NCBI RefSeq assembly: GCF_015070385.1
Contig: NZ_JADCSA010000007.1
Coordinates: 151,415 to 215,414 of the forward strand
DNA length: 64,000 nt
Origin: Nocardioides malaquae
Lineage (GTDB): Bacteria; Actinomycetota; Actinomycetes; Propionibacteriales; Nocardioidaceae
Direction: 5' to 3'
The position numbers and the translations under genes are program-made. Positions 26,683 through 34,350 of this stretch are shown here, piece after piece; position 1 is the first letter of the stretch, and each line of letters starts with the position of its first letter. Below the pieces are notes generated by a model that was not told the origin of the DNA, did no database searches, and saw only the letters and a list, made by a program, of their open reading frames with translations.

Positions 26683-27972
26683 TCACTGCGTGCTGGCCGC
26701 CAGAGCCTGCTCGAGGTCGGCGACCAGGTCGTCGACGTTCTCGATGCCGACACTGAGGCGCACCAACTCCTCGGGCACACCGGCCGACTCCAGCTCCTCG
26801 GGCGTGAGCTGGCTGTGCGTCGTGGTGGCGTTGTGGATCGCCAGCGACTTCGCGTCACCGATGTTGGCCAGGTGGCTGAAGAGCTCGAGCGCCTCGATGA
26901 ACTTCTTGCCGCCCTCGCGCCCCGACTTCAGGCCGAAGGAGAGGATGCCGCCGTAGCCCTTGCCGGTGCCGATCCGGTCGTGCACCTCCTTGTAGGGGCT
27001 GTCGGCAAGACCCGGGTAGGAGACCCAGGTGACCGCGTCGTGGCCCTGGAGGAACTGCGCAACCGCGAGCGCGTTGGCGCTGTGGCGCTCCATGCGCAGG
27101 TGGAGCGTCTCGAGGCCCTGCAGGAAGAGCCAGTTGTTGAGCGGCGTCGACGCAGCACCGGTGTTGCGCAGCAGCACCGTACGCGCGCGGATGATGTAGG
27201 CGAGGTTGCCGACGGCCTCGGTCCACACGACGCCGTGGTAGGCGCCGTCCGGCTTCGTCAGGCCCGGGAAGCGGTCGGAGTGCGCCGCCCAGTCGAAGTT
27301 GCCCGAGTCGACGATGACGCCACCGATCGAGGTGCCGTGGCCACCGATGAACTTCGTCGCCGCGTGCACGACGACGTCGACGCCGTGGTCGAAGGGCTTG
27401 ACCAGGTAGGGCGTCGGGGCGGTGTTGTCGACGATGAACGGCAGGCCCTGCGCGTGCGCGGCCTCCGACCAGGCGTCGAGGTCGATCACGTTGATCTTCG
27501 GGTTGCCAACGGTCTCACCGAAGACCAGCTTGGTCTTCTCGTCGACGACCTTGGCGAGGTCCTCGGGCTTCTCCGGGTCGACGAAGCGCACCTCGATGCC
27601 GAACTGCGGCAGCGTGTGCGCGAAGAGGGCGTACGTGCCGCCGTAGAGGGTGGAGAGCGCGACGATGTTGTCGCCGGCGTAGGTCAGGTTGAGCACGGCG
27701 TAGGTGATGGCCGACGAGCCCGACGCCGTCGCCAGCGCCCCGACGCCACCCTCGAGGGCGGTCATGCGCTCCTCGAAGACGTTCTGCGTGGGGTTCATGA
27801 TGCGGGTGTAGATGTTGCCGGGCTCGGCCAGGGCGAAGAGGTTGGCCGCGTGCTCGGTGTCGTTGAAGACGTAGGACGTGGTCTGGTAGATCGGCACCGC
27901 ACGGCTGTTGGTGGCCGGGTCGGCCTCCTCCTGGCCGGCGTGCACGGCGAGCGTCTCGGGACGGTAGTTCAT
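26683..27972 (-). CDS. metY: O-acetylhomoserine sulfhydrylase
   Basis: PLP enzyme that joins O-acetylhomoserine and sulfide to homocysteine. The 429 residues carry the Cys/Met-metabolism family motifs: VPIYQTTSYVFNDTEHAANLF, IYTRIMNPTQNVFEERM, VDNTAPTPYL and the PLP lysine in VVHAATKFIGGHGTSIGG. The C-terminal LVRLSVGIENVDDLVADLEQAL is typical of the family. ATG 27972 has CAGGAG at good spacing; a longer frame upstream would read through an 11-base tandem duplication and is rejected. The O-acetylhomoserine made by nearby MetX is its substrate. Confidence 0.94.
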   Translation of the reverse strand: MNYRPETLAVHAGQEEADPATNSRAVPIYQTTSYVFNDTEHAANLFALAEPGNIYTRIMNPTQNVFEERMTALEGGVGALATASGSSAITYAVLNLTYAGDNIVALSTLYGGTYALFAHTLPQFGIEVRFVDPEKPEDLAKVVDEKTKLVFGETVGNPKINVIDLDAWSEAAHAQGLPFIVDNTAPTPYLVKPFDHGVDVVVHAATKFIGGHGTSIGGVIVDSGNFDWAAHSDRFPGLTKPDGAYHGVVWTEAVGNLAYIIRARTVLLRNTGAASTPLNNWLFLQGLETLHLRMERHSANALAVAQFLQGHDAVTWVSYPGLADSPYKEVHDRIGTGKGYGGILSFGLKSGREGGKKFIEALELFSHLANIGDAKSLAIHNATTTHSQLTPEELESAGVPEELVRLSVGIENVDDLVADLEQALAASTQ

Positions 27973-28027
27973 GCTGCTGACTCCTGCAGGTTGGGTGGGT
28001 CGGCTGGGTACTGCCTGGGTACTGCAA

Positions 28028-28058
28028 GGGCTGGGCACGCAGATCGCGTGCCCAGCCC
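28028..28058 (-). terminator. Strong hairpin terminator after sseC
   Basis: A perfect 13-base inverted repeat (GGGCTGGGCACGC, five-base loop, then its complement). It follows the sseC stop on the leftward strand and should end the DUF4395-cysA-sseC transcript before metY. Confidence 0.8.
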
Positions 28059-28096
28059 CGGTGGTTCAGTGTCTCGGGCGGATGGTGCCCGAGGGG

Positions 28097-28393
28097 TCAG
28101 ACCTGGACGTTGACCTCGGCGACGTTGCCGACGCTGGCGTGGACCTTGCGGTCGACCGGCTCGGCCTTCGGCGCGAGCGTACGCAGCGTCCAGACACCTT
28201 CGCCCGCGAAGAAGCGGAAGTGTCCACTGGCCGAGAGGGGCACCTCGGCGGTGAAGTCGCCGTTCTTGTCGAGCAGGCGCACGTAACCGGTGGCGACGGG
28301 CTCGCCGCCGCGGGTCACCTGGCCCTGGATCACGGCCTCCTTGGCGACGTTGACGCCGTCGAGCGACAGGCCGCCCTCAACCGCGCCGCACAT
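28097..28393 (-). CDS. sseC: SseC-like DUF1416 protein
   Basis: A 98-residue protein of the DUF1416 family, the partner encoded next to thiosulfate sulfurtransferase in mycobacteria (SseC beside CysA). It begins MCGAVEGGLSLDGVNVAKE and has a single beta-sandwich pattern (VIQGQVTRGGEPVATGYVRLLD, GHFRFFAGEGVWTLRTLAP), like a carboxypeptidase-regulatory-like fold. Cys2 is the only cysteine and could carry sulfane sulfur; that is inference. It overlaps the cysA stop by one base and is the last gene of its operon. Confidence 0.88.
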   Translation of the reverse strand: MCGAVEGGLSLDGVNVAKEAVIQGQVTRGGEPVATGYVRLLDKNGDFTAEVPLSASGHFRFFAGEGVWTLRTLAPKAEPVDRKVHASVGNVAEVNVQV

Positions 28394-29256
28394 CAGGCGC
28401 CCTGCCCGTCGAGCTGGCCGGGCTCGTCGCCGAGCACGATCGGCACACCGATGAGCGAGCCGTACTCGGTCCAGGAACCGTCGTAGTTCTTGACGTTCTC
28501 AAAGCCCAGCAGCTCCTGCAGCACGAACCAGGTCAGCGAGGAGCGCTCACCGATGCGGCACAGGGCGATGGTGTCCTTCGAGTCGTCGATGCCGACCTCG
28601 TCGTAGAGCTTGCGCAGCTCGTCGTCGGACTTGAAGGTGCCGTCGTCGTTGCAGTTCTTGCTCCACGGCACGTTGAGCGAGGTGGGGATGTGACCGGCGC
28701 GCTGCGACTGCTCCTGCGGCAGGTGGGCGGGAGCCAGCAGGCGGCCGGCGAACTCGTCGGGGCTGCGCACGTCGACCAGGTTCTGCACGCCGATGGCGGC
28801 CACGACCTCGTCACGGAAGGCGCGGATCGAGGAGTCCTGCTCGGTGGCCGTGTAGACGGTCTCCGGGCGGGTGGGGACGTCCTTGGTCAGCTCGCGGGCG
28901 TCGAGCTCCCACTTCTTGCGGCCGCCGTCCATGAGCTTGACGTTCTTGTGGCCGTAGAGGGTGAAGTACCAGTAGGCGTAGGCCGCGAACCAGTTGTTGT
29001 TGCCGCCGTAGAGCACCACGAGGTCGTCGTTGGAGACGCCGCGCGAGGAGAGCAGCTTTTCGAAGCCCTGCTTGTCGAGGAAGTCGCGACGGACCTGGTC
29101 CTGGAGGTCCTTGGTCCAGTCGAGCTTGATCGCGCCCGGGATGTGGCCCTTGTCGTAGGCAGCGGTGTCCTCGTCGACCTCGATCAGGACGACGCCGGGG
29201 GTCTCGAGGTTGTCCTCGACCCACTGGACGGAAACGAGCGAGTCTTCGCGGCTCAT
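28393..29256 (-). CDS. sseA: Thiosulfate sulfurtransferase (CysA/SseA rhodanese)
   Basis: A 287-residue tandem rhodanese. The N-terminal domain (about 10-140) is catalytically inactive, and the C-terminal domain (about 150-280) has the persulfide Cys233 in IALCRIGERSSLTWF, the CRIGERS loop characteristic of actinobacterial CysA. DVRSPDEFAG and AGHIPTSLNVPW are standard rhodanese motifs. It moves sulfane sulfur, for example from thiosulfate. A longer frame upstream is non-coding in character; the ATG at 29256 follows GAAAGAGAG. It lies between DUF4395 and sseC genes and downstream of a cysteine-containing leader peptide. Confidence 0.93.
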   Translation of the reverse strand: MSREDSLVSVQWVEDNLETPGVVLIEVDEDTAAYDKGHIPGAIKLDWTKDLQDQVRRDFLDKQGFEKLLSSRGVSNDDLVVLYGGNNNWFAAYAYWYFTLYGHKNVKLMDGGRKKWELDARELTKDVPTRPETVYTATEQDSSIRAFRDEVVAAIGVQNLVDVRSPDEFAGRLLAPAHLPQEQSQRAGHIPTSLNVPWSKNCNDDGTFKSDDELRKLYDEVGIDDSKDTIALCRIGERSSLTWFVLQELLGFENVKNYDGSWTEYGSLIGVPIVLGDEPGQLDGQGA

Positions 29257-29323
29257 GGAGTGGTTCTCTCTTTCAACGGGATGTGGGTGGTGATGTCGGG
29301 GTGGATCTGGTGGAGCTGGGAGG

Positions 29324-29821
29324 TCAGGCCGTGCGGGGCCCGGTGAGGCGACGCAGTGCCAGGTACATCTCGCAGCCCAGGCAGAAGCCGAAGACTGCGT
29401 TGAGCAGCGCCGCCGCGAGGGCGAACCCGACGGCGACCAGGCCGACGAGCGTGGCGCCGCTGGCGAGGCCGACGAGCCCGACCACGGCGAAGACCAGACC
29501 GACGGTCTGGGCGAACCGCGGCGGAGCGGCGTCCTCCCACTCGCGCGGGGCGGCGAGCCGGGGGCGTACGAGGGTGCGGAAGAGCCAGCCGTAGGGGGTG
29601 CGGGCGACGCCGAGCAGCGCACCGCTCGCGAAGAGCACCGCCTGGACGGCGAGCAGCACCGTGGCGAAGGTACTCGGCGCAGTGGCCAGCACCACGGCGA
29701 GGACGCCGGTGGTGAGCACGGCCGCGAACTGGGGGCCGCGAGGATCGACGCGGCCTTCGGGGAAGGCCGGGGCGGCTGCCGGGGCTCCGGCGCCGGGCGT
29801 ACGGGTGTCGAGCGAGGTCAT
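29324..29821 (-). CDS. DUF4395 family membrane protein
   Basis: A 165-residue protein with about four membrane helices (FAAVLTTGVLAVVLATAP, FATVLLAVQAVLFASGALLG, VGLVFAVVGLVGLASGA, LVGLVAVGFALAAALLNAVF). A C-terminal GFCLGCEMYL carries a CxxC pair near the membrane. DUF4395 proteins recur beside rhodanese and thioredoxin genes; a redox or sulfur-trafficking role is likely but unproven. It is the first full-length gene of the operon and has a 66-base gap to sseA. The leader peptide ends 126 bases upstream. Confidence 0.83.
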   Translation of the reverse strand: MTSLDTRTPGAGAPAAAPAFPEGRVDPRGPQFAAVLTTGVLAVVLATAPSTFATVLLAVQAVLFASGALLGVARTPYGWLFRTLVRPRLAAPREWEDAAPPRFAQTVGLVFAVVGLVGLASGATLVGLVAVGFALAAALLNAVFGFCLGCEMYLALRRLTGPRTA

Positions 29822-29947
29822 GTCCTGGTCCCTGGGTGAGGTTCCGACGGCGTGCGGCCGGGTGGACGCACGGGCGAACGGCCGACGACCCGGGTCAGGG
29901 CGCGCGGGCTCAGGGCTCCGCGACGGGCGACAGGGGTGGCGTCAGCC

Positions 29948-30025
29948 TCAGGACATTCGACACAGGGAGGAGCGCACGCGGCAGTGGTCCACTGCGCGTC
30001 GCTTCGTCAACCAGGTCGAACTCAT
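29948..30025 (-). CDS. Putative cysteine-responsive leader peptide of the sulfur operon
   Basis: A 25-codon ORF upstream of DUF4395-sseA-sseC. It reads LTKRRAVDHCRVRSSLC followed by RMS, matching the actinobacterial "putative leader peptide" pattern (R-R-x-V-D-x-x-R-V-x-x-x-L-C) found before sulfur genes. Two cysteine codons (15 and 22) lie near its end. A TAGTCT box about seven to ten bases before the ATG suggests a leaderless transcript. The role would be ribosome stalling at Cys codons when cysteine is low, changing expression of the downstream genes. The family resemblance is from memory and the mechanism is inference. Confidence 0.72.
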   Translation of the reverse strand: MSSTWLTKRRAVDHCRVRSSLCRMS

Positions 30026-30083
30026 GGACCCGAGACTAGAGGCGGCTCCATCGGCGACGAAATCGAAATCTCACTCCGTGGAC

Positions 30084-30098
30084 CATATGCCCAATATG
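30084..30098. promoter_or_regulatory. Inverted repeat CATAT-N5-ATATG upstream of leader peptide
   Basis: An AT-rich dyad in otherwise GC-rich DNA, about 60 bases upstream of the leader peptide start on its strand. It could be an operator or a -35 region element of the sulfur operon. Short arms keep confidence low. Confidence 0.35.
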
Positions 30099-30219
30099 TG
30101 AGAAGTGCTTAATTCGCGCCGCTCAGGCTCTCGGCTCCGCAGGCAGTTCACCTGCTCCACCGCCGGGCCACGCGGAGCCCTCGCCGTCCGGGAGCCGAGC
30201 TGCCTGCCGGGTCGTGCGG

Positions 30220-30783
30220 TCAGTCGACCGCCGCGAGCGCCGCCAGCACCTGCTGCTTCGTCGGCGCCCCGGCCGCGCGGGTCACCTCACGTCCGGTGGC
30301 ATCGAGCACCAGCGTGGTGGGCGTACGCATCACTCCCACGCGGCGCACCAGCTCCAGGTGCGACTCGGCGTCGACCTCGACATGCACGACACCGGGCACC
30401 TCCTCGGCGACCTCCGCCAGCGTCCGGCGCGTCACCCGGCACGGGGCGCAGAAGGCGCTCGAGAACTGCAGCAGCGTGGCCCGCTCGCCCAGCGCCTCGG
30501 CCCACTCGGTGCCGGCCACGACCGAACCGGTCCCGGCCTCCCCCTGCGGCGTCATGCGCTCGGTGTCACCGGACGCATCCTCCGTATGACGCCCCGGGGC
30601 GTGGCCCTCGGACGTCATGCGCCCAGTGTCACCCGACGCACCGTCCGTATGACGCCGCGGGGCGCCGTCGGCACCGCGGACGGCGTGCGTGCCCCGGAAC
30701 CGTCCGTCCGTCGCTGCCCGCCACACCCCGAAGACCACGGCCGCGACGACGGCCGCGAGGAGAATCCATTGCCCGGTCGTCAT
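30220..30783 (-). CDS. Membrane-anchored thioredoxin-like protein (ThiX-like)
   Basis: A 187-residue protein: one N-terminal membrane helix (WILLAAVVAAVVFGVW), a hydrophilic linker, and a thioredoxin domain from about residue 88 with active-site Cys112-Ala-Pro-Cys115 in QFSSAFCAPCRVTRR. The cis-proline is in MRTPTTLVLD. Topology (short N-terminus, single helix) could place the domain outside or inside the membrane. The linker contains two 21-residue repeats (residues 41-61 and 62-82). It is upstream of the sulfur operon on the same strand, echoing the ThiX (Rv0816c)-CysA2-SseC2 arrangement of M. tuberculosis. Confidence 0.85.
   Translation of the reverse strand: MTTGQWILLAAVVAAVVFGVWRAATDGRFRGTHAVRGADGAPRRHTDGASGDTGRMTSEGHAPGRHTEDASGDTERMTPQGEAGTGSVVAGTEWAEALGERATLLQFSSAFCAPCRVTRRTLAEVAEEVPGVVHVEVDAESHLELVRRVGVMRTPTTLVLDATGREVTRAAGAPTKQQVLAALAAVD
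30538..30663. repeat. Two 63-bp tandem repeats, each a hairpin, inside the thioredoxin gene
   Basis: Two consecutive 63-base units encode APRRHTDGASGDTGRMTSEG and APGRHTEDASGDTERMTPQG in the linker. Each unit also contains an inverted repeat: GGCGTCATGCG with CGTATGACGCC in unit one, and nearly the same in unit two, enclosing a GTGTCACC core. The repeat keeps the reading frame. Confidence 0.85.
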
Positions 30784-31021
30784 CTGCCCATCCTGCGAAC
30801 GGAAGCATCCGCAGGCAAATCACGAGGTCACTCACGTCATTCCCACATTTTTCCGCATAACGCCACACCCAAAAAAGGGGAACTCTACTGTTGATCACGT
30901 ACAAGCTACCCGGCCTCAGGGGGCTTGACCGGGCGCCGAAGCCCGACCGTCGGGGGTCATCCACTGCGTTGTGCAGCGGCCGAAGTCCCGGCATTCCTCC
31001 CTCATCAACTCAGGAGCCCCC
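30784..31021. promoter_or_regulatory. Divergent intergenic region, thioredoxin / SipW-type substrate
   Basis: 238 bases. It includes an unusually A-rich run (CCCAAAAAAGGGG) and TCTACTGTTGATC, both atypical for this genome and plausible as promoter DNA for the rightward export locus. CAGGAGCCCC is the ribosome-binding site before the ATG at 31022. Confidence 0.4.
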
Positions 31022-31621
31022 ATGAACAAGTCCCGCAAGATCATGGCCGCCATGGCCACCCCCGTCGCTGTCGTCGCCGCTGGCGCGATGGTCTACCAGG
31101 CCTCCTACGCCGCCTTCAGCGGTCAGACCCGCAACTCCGGCAACCAGTGGTCGACCGGCTCGGTCAAGCTGACCGACGACGACGGCGGCTCCTCGCGTTT
31201 CCAGGTCACCGCGCTCAAGCCGGGCGACAACGGCAGCGCCTGCATCAAGCTGACCGCCGACGCCAGCGTGCCGTCGACCGTCAAGGGCTACACCATCAAC
31301 CCGGTCTCCAGCGGCTCCGACCTCGAGAACCGGATCAAGATGAAGGTCGAGGCGGGCACCGGCGGCACCTTCCAGAACTGCGCCGGCTTCACCCCCGTCG
31401 AGGGCGAGCCCGTCGTGCCCGAGGTCACCCTCACCACGCTGGCCACCGCCCAGAGCTGGGACTCGGCCCTCGGCGGCTGGATCGTGCCGGCCGGCGTCAG
31501 CGAGCGGACCTACCGCTTCTCGTGGCGCTTCGACACCACCGGCATGACCCAGACGCAGATCGACGCCCTGCAGGGCAAGACGACCGGACTCGACCTCCAG
31601 TGGGAGATGCGCAACAACTGA
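31022..31621 (+). CDS. SipW-type (TasA-like) exported protein
   Basis: A 199-residue secreted protein with the alternate signal peptide recognised by SipW-class signal peptidases: MNKSRKIMAAMATPVAVVAA, then a cleavage region SYAAFSGQTRNSGNQWSTGS (residues 29-47). The order A-F-S, T-x-N-S-G-N and T-G-x-V-x-L is the hallmark of SipW-cognate proteins (TIGR04088-like). The mature domain is beta-rich (SVKLTDDDGGSSRFQVTALK, ACIKLTADASVPSTVKGYTI) with a single Cys pair (77 and 119). Its likely processing enzyme is encoded 87 bases downstream. It could form surface fibres as TasA does; only the signal class is well supported. Confidence 0.82.
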   Translation: MNKSRKIMAAMATPVAVVAAGAMVYQASYAAFSGQTRNSGNQWSTGSVKLTDDDGGSSRFQVTALKPGDNGSACIKLTADASVPSTVKGYTINPVSSGSDLENRIKMKVEAGTGGTFQNCAGFTPVEGEPVVPEVTLTTLATAQSWDSALGGWIVPAGVSERTYRFSWRFDTTGMTQTQIDALQGKTTGLDLQWEMRNN

Positions 31622-31708
31622 GTCCATCGGGCGGCGCCCCCCAGCCGGGGGTCGCCGCCCGCGGCCCGGCCAGGGCCACTTCCCCACGAGACGCCCGGAA
31701 GGTGAGAG

Positions 31709-33172
31709 ATGGCCCTGCCCTCCTCCCAGACCACGCGCGAGTGGGCCGTCTTCACCGTCGTGGTCGGCTCACGCGTCTATCGCGCGATGCTGCTGACCCT
31801 CGTCGCCATCGCGGCCGCCCCGATGCTGCTCGGCTGGCACCCCTACGTCATCAAGTCCGGCTCCATGGAGCCCTCGATCGCCGTCGGCGACGTGGCCCTT
31901 GGCCGGCCCTTCGCCGCCGACGAGAAGATCGCCGTCGGCCGCGTCTACATGTTCGACGACCCGAGCGTGGCCGAGGAGCGGATCCTCGTGCACCGTGTCG
32001 TCGAGCTGCGCGACGACCACACCTACACCACGGCCGGCGACGCCAACGGCGCCACCGACGTCACCCCGATCACCCCCGACGACGTCGAGGCGCGCGCCAT
32101 CCTGCTCGTGCCTTACGTCGGGCTCCCGGTCACCTGGCTGCAGACGGGCCGCTGGGTGCCCCTCGGGATCTGGCTGGCGCTGACCATGGCCGCCTTCTTG
32201 CTCGCCACCCGCAACGTCGACGGCGAGCCGCCCAAGTGGACGATGCGCCGACTCATCCTCGACGGCCTGCGCCGCGACACCGCGGCCCCGGGTGACGGTG
32301 GGACGACGACGGAGGGTCGCGAGGGCGTCCTCGTGCGGGGTGGTCGCTCGCTCGCCGGCCTGGTCGCCGTCTGCCTCGTCGCGACGACGGCCTTCGGCAC
32401 GGCCAACGCCGCCTTCAGCGGGACCACCCGCAACTCCGGCAACACCTTCACCGCCACCAGCGCCCTGCTGCCCTACGTCGCCGCCGTGCTCGCCGACAGT
32501 CCGCGCGGCTTCTGGCTGCTCGACGAGACCTCCGGCACGACCGTGCGCGACTACTCGCAGACCTACCCCAACGGGCCGACCTCCCCGTCCTTCCAGTGGG
32601 GCGCGCCGGGGGCGCTGCCGCGCAACCCCGGCACAGCGATGAGCTTCTCGGGCGGGCGTGCGATCCTCAACAACTCCGCGATCGGGGTGCCCAACGCCTA
32701 CTCCTACGAGCTGTGGTTCCGCACCACCTCGACGAGCGGCGGCTACCTCATCGGCTTCGAGAACAGCACCGGCGCCAACTCCGGCGTCGCCGACCGGACG
32801 CTGCTGATGACCGAATCAGGGCAGCTGATCGTCGGCGAGTGGCTCGGTCTCTCCCGCGGCACGGTCACCACGCCGCGCTCCTACAACGACGGCCAGTGGC
32901 ACCAGGTCGTCGTCACCGCGGCGGCGCGCTCCTCCTTCCGGCAGGCGGTGACGATCTACGTCGACGGCCAGCAGGTCGCCTCCGGGTCGGCAACCGCGGG
33001 CGGCACGCTGCTGATCAGCTCCGGCCACTGGCGCATCGGCGAGGGCAACGTCGACACCAACCTCTTCGGCACCGGCACCAACGTTGCCTTCCGCGGTGAC
33101 CTCGACGCGGTGTCGATCTACGACCGCGTGCTCAGCGCGGCGCGGGTCCGGGCCCACTGGGACGCCCGCTGA
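31709..33172 (+). CDS. SipW-type signal peptidase fused to its own substrate-like LamG protein
   Basis: A 487-residue fusion in one uninterrupted frame. Residues 26-43 are the first membrane helix. The signal peptidase catalytic region follows with Ser52 in IKSGSMEPS, His95 in ILVHRVVEL and GDAN near 110: the Ser-His dyad of SipW/ER-type peptidases rather than Ser-Lys. A second helix is near 150-167. After a cytoplasmic linker rich in Arg/Gly, a third helix (213-232) ends in TANAAFSGTTRNSGNTFTAT, the same cleavage motif as in the upstream protein. Residues 260-487 form a LamG/concanavalin-like domain (RGFWLLDETSGT, YSYELWFRT, GQWHQVVVTA, DAVSIYDRVLSAARVRAHW). Topology puts both peptidase and LamG outside. 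Confidence 0.88.
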   Translation: MALPSSQTTREWAVFTVVVGSRVYRAMLLTLVAIAAAPMLLGWHPYVIKSGSMEPSIAVGDVALGRPFAADEKIAVGRVYMFDDPSVAEERILVHRVVELRDDHTYTTAGDANGATDVTPITPDDVEARAILLVPYVGLPVTWLQTGRWVPLGIWLALTMAAFLLATRNVDGEPPKWTMRRLILDGLRRDTAAPGDGGTTTEGREGVLVRGGRSLAGLVAVCLVATTAFGTANAAFSGTTRNSGNTFTATSALLPYVAAVLADSPRGFWLLDETSGTTVRDYSQTYPNGPTSPSFQWGAPGALPRNPGTAMSFSGGRAILNNSAIGVPNAYSYELWFRTTSTSGGYLIGFENSTGANSGVADRTLLMTESGQLIVGEWLGLSRGTVTTPRSYNDGQWHQVVVTAAARSSFRQAVTIYVDGQQVASGSATAGGTLLISSGHWRIGEGNVDTNLFGTGTNVAFRGDLDAVSIYDRVLSAARVRAHWDAR

Positions 33173-33204
33173 CCCTCCCACCTCTCACGGACCAGGGGCA
33201 CGGA

Positions 33205-33519
33205 TCAGCCGCCGGCGAAGGGCGGCAGAAACTCCACGTGGGCGCCGACGGGCACCATCACCGAGCCCGGGTCGCGGCGCCCGACGGGCTGGTCGTCGAC
33301 CAGCACCGAGCAGACCGCGAGCACCCGGGCGAGCTGCTCGCTGTCGGGGTGCAGCGCGAGGGCGTGCTCCCTGGCCCGGGCCACCGTGACCGGCCCCTGG
33401 ACGGCGACGACGTCCCTCTCCACGCCTGCCGCGGCCCGTGCGCCGGCCCAGTATCGGAGCGTGATCTCGCCGACACCGGCGTCCCAACTTGTCGACGACT
33501 GCCCACGCGAGGTCTCCAT
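33205..33519 (-). CDS. MoaD/ThiS-family sulfur carrier protein
   Basis: A 104-residue ubiquitin-fold protein that ends in the diagnostic PPFAGG, the C-terminal Gly-Gly that is thiocarboxylated. The strand pattern EITLRYWAGARAAAGV and AVCSVLVDDQPV fits MoaD. No other molybdopterin gene is adjacent, so it may serve molybdopterin synthase or another sulfur relay. ATG 33519 is chosen; a GTG 21 bases upstream would add seven residues. Only 44 bases separate it from the divergent glnR. Confidence 0.8.
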   Translation of the reverse strand: METSRGQSSTSWDAGVGEITLRYWAGARAAAGVERDVVAVQGPVTVARAREHALALHPDSEQLARVLAVCSVLVDDQPVGRRDPGSVMVPVGAHVEFLPPFAGG

Positions 33520-33563
33520 GGCAGTTATTCTCACCCACACCGCAAGAGTGAGGAGGCAGCCCC

Positions 33564-34280
33564 ATGAGTGCCCTGCTGCTGCTCACCAGCGCCCTGCAGC
33601 CGTCGGCCGAGGTGTTGCCCGGTCTCGCGCTGCTCGGCCACCAGGTCAAGATCCTGCCCGCCGAGGGCAGCGCGCTGCTCGAGGCGCCGGACGCCGACCT
33701 GCTGCTCGTCGACGGTCGCCAGGACCTGGCCCATGCCCGTGACCTGTGCCGGCTGATCCGCACCACCGGCGCCGACGTGCCGGTGCTGCTCATCGCCACC
33801 GAGGGCGGCCTCGCCGTCGTCGCGCACGACTGGGGCATGGACGACGTCGTGCTGCACACCTGTGGCCCGGCCGAGCTGGAGGCCCGGATCCGGCTCGCGA
33901 TCGGGCGCCTCTCCGCCGCCAAGGAGGCCGCGGACCCAGACGCCCACGTCATCCGCAGCGGCGAGGTGATGGTCGACGACGCGACCTACACCGCCCGCCT
34001 GGGAGGTCGAGCGCTCGACCTCACCTTCAAGGAGTTCGAGCTCCTGAAGTTCCTGGCCCAACACCCCGGACGCGTCTTCAGCCGCCAACAGCTGCTGCAG
34101 GAGGTCTGGGGTTACGACTATTTCGGGGGTACGCGCACGGTCGACGTGCACGTGAGGCGCCTGCGGGCCAAGCTCGGCCCCGAGCACGAGACCCTGATCG
34201 GCACCGTACGCAACGTCGGCTACCGCTTCGTGCTCCAGAAGGAGCGCGAGGAGGAGTCGGAGCCCGCGGCGTCGTCCTGA
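33564..34280 (+). CDS. glnR: GlnR orphan OmpR-family nitrogen regulator
   Basis: A 238-residue transcription factor nearly superimposable on actinobacterial Gln[21 protein letters not shown] at the N-terminus, [12 protein letters not shown] in the atypical receiver, and a winged-helix C-terminal domain with [40 protein letters not shown] and VGYRFV. GlnR controls nitrogen assimilation and, in several actinobacteria, phosphate and carbon genes. It has no partner kinase here, as is usual. Strong GAGGAGG ribosome-binding site. The ppk/pst phosphate genes a few kilobases away and mshD next door fit the conserved Rv0818-Rv0819 order. Confidence 0.95.
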   Translation: MSALLLLTSALQPSAEVLPGLALLGHQVKILPAEGSALLEAPDADLLLVDGRQDLAHARDLCRLIRTTGADVPVLLIATEGGLAVVAHDWGMDDVVLHTCGPAELEARIRLAIGRLSAAKEAADPDAHVIRSGEVMVDDATYTARLGGRALDLTFKEFELLKFLAQHPGRVFSRQQLLQEVWGYDYFGGTRTVDVHVRRLRAKLGPEHETLIGTVRNVGYRFVLQKEREEESEPAASS

Positions 34281-34350
34281 CGGACACGACGCCACGCCCA
34301 CCCCACGAGTCACTCGGGTGCGCCCACGCCCCGGGCCCTAGGCTCCTCCC

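Noticed and set aside
28004-28025. 11-bp tandem duplication CTGGGTACTGC upstream of metY
   Set aside because: Too short and isolated to be a repeat array; probably a local slippage event.
27973-28096. SAM riboswitch upstream of metY
   Set aside because: Only about 55 bases lie between the sseC terminator and the metY start, too little for a SAM aptamer.
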